A stretch of 64,000 nucleotides of DNA from Neorhizobium galegae bv. officinalis (GTDB lineage Bacteria; Pseudomonadota; Alphaproteobacteria; Rhizobiales; Rhizobiaceae). The DNA lies in the NCBI GenBank assembly GCA_000985875.1, contig CCRI01000017.1, positions 62,001 to 126,000 on the forward strand, given 5' to 3'. Both the position numbers and the translations under genes were made by a program. This document shows positions 1 to 7,218 of this stretch, in pieces. Below the pieces are notes generated by a model, which was not told the origin of the DNA, did not search any database, and saw only the letters and a list, made by a program, of their open reading frames with translations. Numbering within the stretch: position 1 is the first letter of the stretch; each line of letters begins with the position of its first letter.

Positions 1-1002
1 AAGCGGCTTCATGGCCTTGTCGAAGCCGAAGGACAGCGGTCCCTGGAAGCTGGCGATCGGCTGTGCCTGACCGCCGAGGATCGACTTGATGATCGCATCG
101 CGGTCGACGCCCATGATCAGCGCCTGGCGGACCTTCGGATCCTTGGTGATGCCGTCGCGCGTGTTGAAGCGCAGCGCATAGACCGTCGGGCCCGGCGAGG
201 TGACCACGGCGAGCTTGGCATTGCCCTGGATGGTCGGGATCATGCCGATCGGGATGGTCGGCGGGATGACGAGATCGACACGGCCGGCCTGGAGTTCGGC
301 AACCGCTGTCGCCGGCTCGGAGATAAACTTGTATTCCAGATCCGAAATTTTCGGCGCGCCGCCGAAGTAATCGGGGTTGGCGGAAAGCAAGATGTTCACC
401 TTCGGCTCGTAGGAGACGAACTTGAAGGCGCCGGTACCGACCGGATGGGCGTTGAAATAGGCGTCGCCCTTTTCGGCAATGTATTTCGGCGGAACGATCA
501 TGCCGCCGTAACCGGCGAGCTTGGTGAGGATGACCGGATCGGCGACCTTCATCTTGAATTCAACGGTGTTGGCATCGATGATCTCGACGCTGCCGATCGA
601 ATTGTAGTTGGACTGTTGCGGCCCCTTTGCGCCTTCCGGACCGAGCAGGCGGTCGAAGGTGAACTTCACCGCTTCGGCGTCGAAGGCCTCGCCGTTGTGG
701 AATTTTACGCCTTCACGCAGCTTGAAGCGGATGCGCATGCCGTTGTCGAGTACTTCCCAGGAAGTCGCGAGACCCGGCACGAGCTTCAGGTCGGGGCCGC
801 GATAGGTGAGGCCGTCAAAGATATTGGTCGAGACCGAGGCCCAGTTGACCAGGAAGGTGTCGATCGGATCCCAGCTGCCCGGATCCTGTGGTGAGGACAC
901 CGTCAGCTTGCCGGCGGCGAGAGCCGAGACCGGCGCGAACGCCGTGCCTGCCAGCGCCATCGCCACGAATGCCGTCCGCAAACCCCTCTGCATTTTTATC
1001 AT
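1..1002 (-). CDS. ABC transporter substrate-binding protein, peptide/glutathione type (SBP family 5), 3'-truncated by window edge
   Basis: The first 334 codons of a periplasmic solute-binding protein are visible; the rest lies off the left edge (family members are about 500-540 residues). It begins with a Sec signal peptide (basic MIKMQRGLR, then a hydrophobic stretch ending AxA near residue 31). The family 5 pattern follows: SPQDPGSWDPIDTF, then a FKLREGVKFHNGEAF block, then the VGTGAFKFVSYEP block typical of DppA/OppA/GsiB proteins. The ATG at 1002 is preceded by AGGAG. It lies 37 bp downstream of the fused ATPase gene on the same strand, which is the gsiA-gsiB order, so it probably captures the peptide or glutathione-like ligand for that importer. 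The exact ligand cannot be read from the sequence. Confidence 0.9.
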   Translation of the reverse strand, partial: MIKMQRGLRTAFVAMALAGTAFAPVSALAAGKLTVSSPQDPGSWDPIDTFLVNWASVSTNIFDGLTYRGPDLKLVPGLATSWEVLDNGMRIRFKLREGVKFHNGEAFDAEAVKFTFDRLLGPEGAKGPQQSNYNSIGSVEIIDANTVEFKMKVADPVILTKLAGYGGMIVPPKYIAEKGDAYFNAHPVGTGAFKFVSYEPKVNILLSANPDYFGGAPKISDLEYKFISEPATAVAELQAGRVDLVIPPTIPIGMIPTIQGNAKLAVVTSPGPTVYALRFNTRDGITKDPKVRQALIMGVDRDAIIKSILGGQAQPIASFQGPLSFGFDKAMKPL

Positions 1003-1039
1003 CGTTTTTGCTCCTGTTGAAAAACCGAATGTCAAATCG

Positions 1040-2872
1040 TCACGCGCTGCGGGCCACGTAATGTCCTGGCGCGATCTCCTCCCGGGCGAGAAGCACCGGT
1101 TCGTTGCCGACAGCCCGGACCGGGCTTGGAATGTCTCCCTCGATCATCGCCAGCGGCTTGCGCTGGCGCGGATCGGCGACCGGCACGGCTGAAAGAAGCC
1201 GGCGGGTATAGTCGTGCGAGGGCGTTTCGAAGATCTGGCGGCGATTGCCGAATTCCATGATCTGGCCGAGATAGAGGACCGCCACCCGATGGCTCATCTT
1301 CTCGACCACGGCCATGTCATGGCTGATGAAGAGATAGGCGAGGCCGCGCTCTTCCTGCAGGTCCATGAACAGGTTGATGATCTGCGCCTGGATCGAGACG
1401 TCGAGTGCCGAAAGCGCCTCGTCGGCAATGATGAGCTTCGGTTTCGAGGCAAGCGCGCGGGCGATGCAGACGCGCTGGCGCTGGCCGCCGGAAAACTCGT
1501 GCGGATATCGGCGGGCATGCGCGGAGGTGAGGCCGACCCGTTCGAGCAGGGCATCGACGGTCTTGGCGATCTCCTTCTCGCTGTCGAGAAGGCCGTGGGT
1601 GCGGATCGGCTCGGCGATCGAAAAACCGACCGTCTTGCGCGGATCGAGCGAGGCGAACGGATCCTGGAAGATATACTGTACGTCCCGGCGCAGGTCGTGG
1701 CGTTCGGCCATGCTCATCGCCGACAGGGGCTTGCCCGAGAAGGTGATATTGCCGGCCGTCGCCTTCTGAAGCTGCTGGATGGTGCGGCCGATCGTCGACT
1801 TGCCCGATCCGGATTCGCCGACCAGCGCCAGCGTCTCGCCCGGATGGATGTCGAAAGAGACCTTTTCCACCGCGTGGACGCGATGGGTGACCTTGCCGAG
1901 CAGGCCCTTCTTGATGTCGAAACGCACCACGAGATCGCGCACCGAGAGCAGCGGTGCGGCATCATAGCGGGCGGTATCCTGGATGCGCTCGACACCGGAG
2001 AGCTTCGGTTCTCCGTCTTCGAGCACCGTCAACGGCAGGCGCTTGGGAAACTCCTCGCCGGTCATGCTGCCGAGCTTCGGCACTGCTGCGAGCAGCGTGC
2101 GCGTATAGGCATTGGTTGGTCTTTCGAAAACATCGAGCGCCTTGCCCTTTTCCACCGCCTTGCCCTTCCACATGACCACGACGTCGTCTGCCATTTCGGC
2201 GACGACGCCCATGTCATGGGTGATGAAGATGACGGCGGCGCCGAGTTCCTTCTGCAGGTCGCGCAGGATATTGAGGATCTGGGCCTGGATGGTGACGTCG
2301 AGCGCCGTGGTCGGCTCGTCGGCGATCAAAAGCCGCGGCCGGCAGGCGAGCGCCATGGCAATCATCACCCGCTGGCGCATGCCGCCGGAAAGCTGGTGCG
2401 GATAGCGGGTCAAGAGTTCCGCCGCATCCGGCAGGCGGACCATGTCGAGCAGGCGCTTTGCCTCGGCGAGTGCTGCGCTGTTCGACTTGCCCTCGTGCAG
2501 CTTCAAAATTTCGGCCACCTGGTCGCCGATCGTGAAGACCGGGTTGAGCGAGGTCATCGGCTCCTGGAAGATCATCGAGATCTCCTTGCCGCGAATGCGG
2601 CGCATCCTCTTCTGGTCGAGCTTCAGGAGATCGATCTCGCCGCCCGCGGTCTGGAACAGGATGCGTCCGGTCGGATAGCTGGCACCGAGCATGTCGGCAA
2701 GCCGCATGATCGACAGCGAGGTCACCGACTTGCCCGAACCGGATTCGCCGACGATTGCGACCGTCTGGCCGGCCGAGACGGAGAAACTCAGATTCTCGAT
2801 GACGCGCGAGGCGCCAAACTCGACCGACAGGTCGTCCACGGCCAGAAGAGGGGTGGAGGCGGTTGGCGTCAC
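1040..2872 (-). CDS. Dipeptide/glutathione ABC importer, fused double ATP-binding protein (GsiA-like)
   Basis: This 610-residue cytoplasmic ATPase has two complete nucleotide-binding domains in tandem. Walker A motifs GESGSGKS occur at residues 42-49 and again near 350. Signature motifs LSGGMRQR and FSGGQRQR, and Walker B motifs LIADEPTTALD and IIADEALSALD, are all intact. Each half ends in the oligopeptide-ABC C-terminal block (NAYTRTLLAAVPK, HDYTRRLLSAVP), as in GsiA/YejF rather than separate DppD and DppF. The start is a GTG with GGGAG about 11 nt upstream. It is the first visible gene of a leftward operon followed by the binding protein; the two permeases would be expected beyond the left edge. 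The substrate could be glutathione, dipeptides or opine-like compounds. Confidence 0.92.
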   Translation of the reverse strand: MTPTASTPLLAVDDLSVEFGASRVIENLSFSVSAGQTVAIVGESGSGKSVTSLSIMRLADMLGASYPTGRILFQTAGGEIDLLKLDQKRMRRIRGKEISMIFQEPMTSLNPVFTIGDQVAEILKLHEGKSNSAALAEAKRLLDMVRLPDAAELLTRYPHQLSGGMRQRVMIAMALACRPRLLIADEPTTALDVTIQAQILNILRDLQKELGAAVIFITHDMGVVAEMADDVVVMWKGKAVEKGKALDVFERPTNAYTRTLLAAVPKLGSMTGEEFPKRLPLTVLEDGEPKLSGVERIQDTARYDAAPLLSVRDLVVRFDIKKGLLGKVTHRVHAVEKVSFDIHPGETLALVGESGSGKSTIGRTIQQLQKATAGNITFSGKPLSAMSMAERHDLRRDVQYIFQDPFASLDPRKTVGFSIAEPIRTHGLLDSEKEIAKTVDALLERVGLTSAHARRYPHEFSGGQRQRVCIARALASKPKLIIADEALSALDVSIQAQIINLFMDLQEERGLAYLFISHDMAVVEKMSHRVAVLYLGQIMEFGNRRQIFETPSHDYTRRLLSAVPVADPRQRKPLAMIEGDIPSPVRAVGNEPVLLAREEIAPGHYVARSA

Positions 2873-3205
2873 GCGGGAAACTCCCTACCGATGGCGGCGG
2901 CGCAGACCGCCTGATTGAAGGCATCGGCAGCGGAATCCACGAGATGCGCGTGACGTCTGGCGTGGCGGCTGCTGGCAGCCACCCCCATCGGTATCCGGTT
3001 GCTCTCCCGTCTATGGCGGCTCCGAATTTCTTTCGGTCTTTCCGTCAAATGCCTCATCCCTGCCTTGATAAGAATATGTCATCACTTTGTCGACAATTTG
3101 TCAACGGCGCAACGAGCTGATATTCCTGACGGTCGGACGGCGAAGGTTCAGATGGTCTCTACCCGGGCAGGTTCACTTCTCTCCGTCCCGTTGAAGGTCC
3201 CCAGG
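2873..3205. other. Intergenic region between the siderophore ATPase gene and the GsiA-like operon
   Basis: This 333-bp stretch has no convincing gene. It must carry the leftward promoter of the GsiA-like operon, and it follows the end of the siderophore uptake operon, which runs the same way. No strong hairpin terminator was found after the ATPase gene. The only clear structure is the TTGTCGACAA palindrome and promoter-like sequence near 3087-3105, listed separately. Confidence 0.5.
3070..3105 (-). promoter_or_regulatory. Candidate leftward promoter with overlapping palindromic operator for the GsiA-like operon
   Basis: Read on the minus strand, TTGACA (3104-3099) is followed about 20 nt later by a CATATT-like -10. 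A perfect 10-bp palindrome TTGTCGACAA (3087-3096) sits in the spacer, where a bound repressor would block polymerase. The palindrome resembles GntR-family half sites. It lies about 200 bp before the GTG of the ATPase gene. This is pattern-based only. Confidence 0.35.
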
Positions 3206-3964
3206 CTAGCGGAAATGCAGGACAACCGGCGTATCGTCGACCGTTTCCACCCGCATCTCGAAGCCGAAGATGGCTTGCAGGGTTTTGGGCGTCAGCAAGT
3301 CGCAAGGTGCGCCATCGGCGACAATTCGGCCGGACTTTAAGGCGACGATCCGGTCGGCATGGGCACCCGCCTGGTTGATGTCGTGCAATACGATGACGAT
3401 GGTTTTTCCGTTTTCGTCGGCGATCCTGCGGAGCGAACGCATCAGTTCCCGCGCGAAATACATGTCGAGATTGTTGAGCGGTTCGTCGAGCAGCAGGTAG
3501 TCGGTCTCCTGGGCAAATGCCATCGCCACCAAGGCTCGCTGCCGCTGGCCGCCGGAAAGGGTTTCGATAAAGCGGTCGGCGAGGTCCGTCAGGTCGAACT
3601 GCTGCAGCGACTGATCGATGATCGCGTAGTCGGCGGGCGTCAGGCGTCCGCGTCCATGCGGGAAACGACCGAAGCTCACGAGTTCGCGCACGCGCAGCCG
3701 GCTGGTAAAGATCGAATCCTGTCGCAGGATGGCGAGGATCCGGGCGAGATCGCGGTTCGGTGTCGCATCGACATGGAAACCGTCGACAGTGATCCTCCCG
3801 GCCTGCAACGGCTGCAGCCTTGCGATGAGCGACAGGAGCGAGGATTTGCCTGCGCCGTTCGGGCCGACCAGAGCGGTGATGCCGCCCTTCGCGATCGTCA
3901 GGGAAATGTCGTGGAGGATCTGCGTCTTGCCGTGCCGCAGCGAGACGTTTTCTATCCGGATCAT
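3206..3964 (-). CDS. Ferric siderophore ABC importer, ATP-binding protein (FepC/YclP family)
   Basis: This 252-residue ATPase powers inner-membrane uptake of a ferric siderophore. Walker A GPNGAGKS is at residues 34-41, the signature LSGGQ at 136-140 and Walker B YLLLDEP at 156-162; a switch histidine lies in the VLHDINQA block. The domain layout and length match FepC/FhuC/YclP. Its ATG overlaps the upstream permease stop by 4 bp (ATGA), so it is translationally coupled as the last gene of the binding protein-permease-permease-ATPase unit. The cluster context makes the siderophore encoded at 11477-17556 its likely cargo. Confidence 0.93.
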   Translation of the reverse strand: MIRIENVSLRHGKTQILHDISLTIAKGGITALVGPNGAGKSSLLSLIARLQPLQAGRITVDGFHVDATPNRDLARILAILRQDSIFTSRLRVRELVSFGRFPHGRGRLTPADYAIIDQSLQQFDLTDLADRFIETLSGGQRQRALVAMAFAQETDYLLLDEPLNNLDMYFARELMRSLRRIADENGKTIVIVLHDINQAGAHADRIVALKSGRIVADGAPCDLLTPKTLQAIFGFEMRVETVDDTPVVLHFR

Positions 3965-4902
3965 TTGCGGCTCCCGAAAACGAGCAGAACAAGAAAGGCG
4001 AGGCCGCCGACGAATTCGATGACGACGCCGAGTGTCGAACTGCTGCCCAGCGCATGCTGAAACAGCGTCTGTCCGCCGACGAGGATGATGACGGCCGTCA
4101 GCACAGCGGCGGGCATCAGAGCCGCGTGGCTTCGCGTATCGACGACGCGTTCGGCAAGCGCCACGACCAGGAGGCCGAAAAATGCCACAGGCCCCACCAG
4201 TGCCGTCGAAACGGCCACAAGCGCCGAGACGAGCAGCAGCAGCCCGGTGACGGTGCGCGACCAGCTGATCCCAAGTCCGGTCGCCGTATCGGCGCCGAGT
4301 GCAATGACATCGAGCACATGTCGCGCCCTCCAGGCAATCACGATGCCGGCGATTGTCAGGATGGAGGCAAAGGCGAGAAGATCGGTGCGGACGTCGTTGA
4401 AATTGGCGAAACTCGCGCCCTGGACGACGGCGAAGTCATTGGGATCGACCAGGCGTGCCAGCAGCGAATGCAGGCTGCGGAACAGGATGCCGAAGATGAT
4501 GCCGGCGAGCAGCATCAGACCCATCTCGGCGCGGCGGCGGAGCATCGGCGAAAGAAGGCCCGTTGCCAGTGCCATCAGTACAACGATCTCGCCGCCGAAC
4601 TTGAGCTGCGCGTCGAGCGCCGCATAACCGAGCCCGCCGAGCAGGAAGACGAGCAGCATCTGGCCGAACAGGTAAAGCGCGTCGAGACCCATGATCGATG
4701 GGGTCAGGATGCGGTTGTTGGTGACCGTCTGGAAGATCACCGTCGAGATTGCGATCGACACGCTCACCTGCAGAAGGGCTGCGAGCTTCGTGGCGCGCAG
4801 GGCGAGCACGAAGCCGATATTGCCGCGCAGCCCAATCGTCATGAAGGCGACGATGCAGAGGAGGGCCGCCCCGGCGAGAAAGAGAAGTCGTCGCTCAGAC
4901 AT
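3961..4902 (-). CDS. Ferric siderophore ABC importer, permease (FecCD family, FatC/YclO-like)
   Basis: A 313-residue integral membrane protein of the FecCD/BtuC family with eight to ten hydrophobic helices. It has the coupling-helix region found in FatC/CeuC/YclO-type permeases (for example VSTALVGPVAFFGLLVVALAERV). It overlaps the upstream permease gene by 8 bp and the downstream ATPase gene by 4 bp, so the three are read as one unit. Family members form a heterodimer with the adjacent permease. The somewhat short length is typical of the catecholate/petrobactin-type FatC branch rather than the longer FecD type. Confidence 0.9.
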   Translation of the reverse strand: MSERRLLFLAGAALLCIVAFMTIGLRGNIGFVLALRATKLAALLQVSVSIAISTVIFQTVTNNRILTPSIMGLDALYLFGQMLLVFLLGGLGYAALDAQLKFGGEIVVLMALATGLLSPMLRRRAEMGLMLLAGIIFGILFRSLHSLLARLVDPNDFAVVQGASFANFNDVRTDLLAFASILTIAGIVIAWRARHVLDVIALGADTATGLGISWSRTVTGLLLLVSALVAVSTALVGPVAFFGLLVVALAERVVDTRSHAALMPAAVLTAVIILVGGQTLFQHALGSSSTLGVVIEFVGGLAFLVLLVFGSRK

Positions 4903-5872
4903 GGGAAGGCCGGCGGAACAGAAGCCAGAGGAAGATCAGCCCGCCGACGCAGCCCATCATCGTTCCAACCGGGATTTCGTAGGGATAGCGGATCAACCGC
5001 CCGAGGATGTCGCAGCCGAGCACCAGGATCGCGCCGCTCGCTGCCACGAAAGGCAGCGTGCCGCGCATGTTGTCGCCCATCAACCTTGAGACGATGTTCG
5101 GCACCACGAGGCCAACGAAGGGGATCATGCCGACGACCACGACGCTCAAGGCCGAAATGACGGAGACGATGGTCAGCCCGAGCTGCAGCATGCGCGCATA
5201 GTCAAGACCGAGGCCGATGCTCGCATCGCGGCCGAGTGCCATGATCGTCAGCCGGTCGGCGACAATCCAGGCGATTACCACCATCAGTGCCCCGAGCCAA
5301 AGGAGTTCGTATCGCCCGCGCAGGACGCCGGAAAAGTCGCCATTGGTCCAGACCGAGAGATATTGCAGAAGGTCGGCCTCCCAGGCGAGGAAGGTGACTG
5401 CCGCGCCGATGACGCCGCCATAGACGAGCCCGAAGAGCGGCACGAGGAAGGGCTGCGTCGGCGGAAGCCGGTGCGCCGTCATCAGGAAGAGCGAGGTCCC
5501 GAGAAGAGCGGCGGCACTCGCCGCCAGGCTTTTGAACAGAAGGCTGGCGGCGGGAAAGAAGAGGGTGACGAGCAGGATACCAAGCTCGGCGCTCTGGGCC
5601 GTCCCGGCGGTTGCGGGCTCCACATAGCGGTTGCGGGCAAGCGTCTGCATGATGAGCCCGGCGATCGCCAGGCCCGCGCCGACGAGGATCGCCGCGAGTG
5701 TGCGGGGCAGGCGGCTGACGAGCAGGAGTTCCAACGCCTGCCCGTCCGAGAACAGAAGGGTGACCGGCATATCGCCGACCCCGACACAGAGGCTGAAAAC
5801 AAAAAGGACCGCGAGCGTCAGGCCGGCGATCCACCCCGTTTTCGACGATTGCTTGGCGGCGGCAATGCTCAT
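4895..5872 (-). CDS. Ferric siderophore ABC importer, permease (FecCD family, FatD/YclN-like)
   Basis: A 325-residue polytopic permease of the FecCD family and partner of the permease immediately downstream. Visible family features include the early SRLPRTLAAILVGAGLAIAG block and the late VVGMIPFVGLVVPNIVSRL coupling motif, with PYEIPVGTMMGCVGGLIF in the last helices. It overlaps the binding-protein gene by 4 bp (ATGA) at its start. In characterised FatDC/YclNO systems the two permeases form one channel for ferric petrobactin or a related catecholate. Specificity here is inferred from neighbours. Confidence 0.9.
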   Translation of the reverse strand: MSIAAAKQSSKTGWIAGLTLAVLFVFSLCVGVGDMPVTLLFSDGQALELLLVSRLPRTLAAILVGAGLAIAGLIMQTLARNRYVEPATAGTAQSAELGILLVTLFFPAASLLFKSLAASAAALLGTSLFLMTAHRLPPTQPFLVPLFGLVYGGVIGAAVTFLAWEADLLQYLSVWTNGDFSGVLRGRYELLWLGALMVVIAWIVADRLTIMALGRDASIGLGLDYARMLQLGLTIVSVISALSVVVVGMIPFVGLVVPNIVSRLMGDNMRGTLPFVAASGAILVLGCDILGRLIRYPYEIPVGTMMGCVGGLIFLWLLFRRPSHV

Positions 5873-6768
5873 CTGGCGGCGGTGAATGCCTCAGCGATGG
5901 TCGCGACAACCCGCTGGATCGACTGCATCCCGCCAGCTGCGATGTAGAAGTCTGCGGCCGGCAGATAGATCACCTGGTTCTTCTTCCAGGCCGTTGTCTC
6001 GGCGACCAGTTCGTTGTCGAGCGTCGTTTTGGCGCCCTGTTCGCCGGAGCCGATCGCGGCGGCGCGGTCGAGCACCAGAAGCCAGTCGGGATTTGCCTTG
6101 GCGATGAACTCGAAGGAGATCGCTTCGCCGTGATTGGCGGCTTCGATGTCGGGCGCTGCCGCCGGCAGGTTCAGCGTGGCATGCACCCAGCCGAAGCGCG
6201 AGCCGGGACCATAGGCGGTAACTTTCGGCCCGTTGGTCATGATGATCAGGCCCTTGCCCTTTCCCGCAATCGCCGCCTTTGCGGCTTCTATGCGGGCATC
6301 CAGTTCCTTCTCGGCGGAAGTCGCCTCCGCCGTCTTGCCGAAGAGCGCGCCATAGGCGGCCAACCGTTCCTTGGCCTGGGCAACGAGGTCGTCGCCATCC
6401 ATGGTCATGTCGATGGTCTGTGCGACCTGCGCGGTCGCCGAAGCCTTGGTCGAGGAGCGGCCGCCGACGATGATCAGGTCCGGACCGAGCGCGCTGAGGG
6501 CCTCGAGATCGGGCTCGAAGAGATCACCGACGATTTCCGCGCCCTGTTTCAGGTGCTCCAGTTGCGGGAGGTACAGCTTCTGCGGAACACCGGCCGGCCT
6601 TATGCCGAGGCGATCGAGCGTATCGAGCGCCGCGATATCCAGGACCGCGATTTTGGCGGGTGAGGGGGCAACCCGCACCAGGCCCTTGGCGGTCAGGATA
6701 TCCACCGCGTGCGCGGGGAGGGCTGAAAAAGCAAAAGCGGCAAAAGCCGCGATCGTCCGCAAGTTCAT
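5869..6768 (-). CDS. Periplasmic ferric siderophore-binding protein (FatB/CeuE/YclQ type, class III SBP)
   Basis: A 299-residue protein with a short cleavable signal (MNLRTIAAFAAFAFSALPAHA, cleavage after residue 21). A class III fold with the ABC_peripla_BP_2 pattern follows: an early PSPAKIAVLDIAALDTLDRLG block, EIVGDLFEPDLEALSALGPDLII, and a C-terminal IYLPAADFYIAAGGMQS block. This arrangement is that of FatB, CeuE, YclQ and FpuA, which bind catecholate siderophores including petrobactin. The ATG overlaps no upstream gene but lies 43 bp after the DUF2218 gene on the same strand. No lipobox cysteine is present, fitting a soluble Gram-negative periplasmic protein. Confidence 0.9.
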   Translation of the reverse strand: MNLRTIAAFAAFAFSALPAHAVDILTAKGLVRVAPSPAKIAVLDIAALDTLDRLGIRPAGVPQKLYLPQLEHLKQGAEIVGDLFEPDLEALSALGPDLIIVGGRSSTKASATAQVAQTIDMTMDGDDLVAQAKERLAAYGALFGKTAEATSAEKELDARIEAAKAAIAGKGKGLIIMTNGPKVTAYGPGSRFGWVHATLNLPAAAPDIEAANHGEAISFEFIAKANPDWLLVLDRAAAIGSGEQGAKTTLDNELVAETTAWKKNQVIYLPAADFYIAAGGMQSIQRVVATIAEAFTAAR

Positions 6769-6811
6769 TCTCTCATCATCTCATGGTCATTGGCCGAATG
6801 CGGATCGCGCC

Positions 6812-7111
6812 TCAGGCCGCCCGATCCGGTCTCTGCCACTGCAGGGCTTCCAGATTTTCACGGAAAGCGAAGCGCACGAGATGCCTCTCAATCACCGATT
6901 CCGTTTCCGTCAGCAGTTCCTCGTCGGCTGCTGTTGCGACGATCCTGAGGCCGCCGTCATCTGCCTCGAGATTGGCGGTACCGCAGGAAAAGCGGCACTC
7001 CCCATGAGTCTCGGAATAGGAGACGTCGATCTTGTGAGCGAAATGCTTGCACAACTGGACAAGGTATTTTCCGCCGTGCTCGGTGCGCCATTCCGTAGTC
7101 GCCTGTAACAA
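6812..7111 (-). CDS. DUF2218 domain protein in the siderophore uptake operon
   Basis: A small cytoplasmic protein of about 99 residues with the DUF2218 pattern: TEHGGKYLVQLCKHFAHK near the start, then a region with two cysteines (GECRFSCG) and a C-terminal IERHLVRFAFRENLEALQW block. Family members are frequently encoded beside siderophore and iron-uptake genes, but no function is established. I chose the TTG at 7111 because AAGGAG sits 6 nt before it; an in-frame GTG at 7144 would add 11 residues but has a poor ribosome site. It lies between the TonB receptor and the periplasmic binding protein in the same direction, so a role in iron release or siderophore handling is plausible but unproven. 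Confidence 0.8.
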   Translation of the reverse strand: MLQATTEWRTEHGGKYLVQLCKHFAHKIDVSYSETHGECRFSCGTANLEADDGGLRIVATAADEELLTETESVIERHLVRFAFRENLEALQWQRPDRAA

Positions 7112-7218
7112 AGCTCTCTCCTTAAGATGAGTAACGATCTCCACTTATCTCACCGGTACAGCCGCGGCAACCGGCAGCGCGGTTGCCGCACGATCATGTG
7201 AACGCATGATCATGTTCT

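Noticed and set aside
1214..2914. 566-codon open frame opposite the GsiA-like gene
   Set aside because: It is antisense to a clear double ATPase; composition is histidine/arginine-rich with no family. It is an effect of high G+C codon use.
4054..5160. 368-codon plus-strand frame opposite the siderophore permeases
   Set aside because: Extremely charged composition (E, R, Q, H), as expected from the antisense of membrane proteins.
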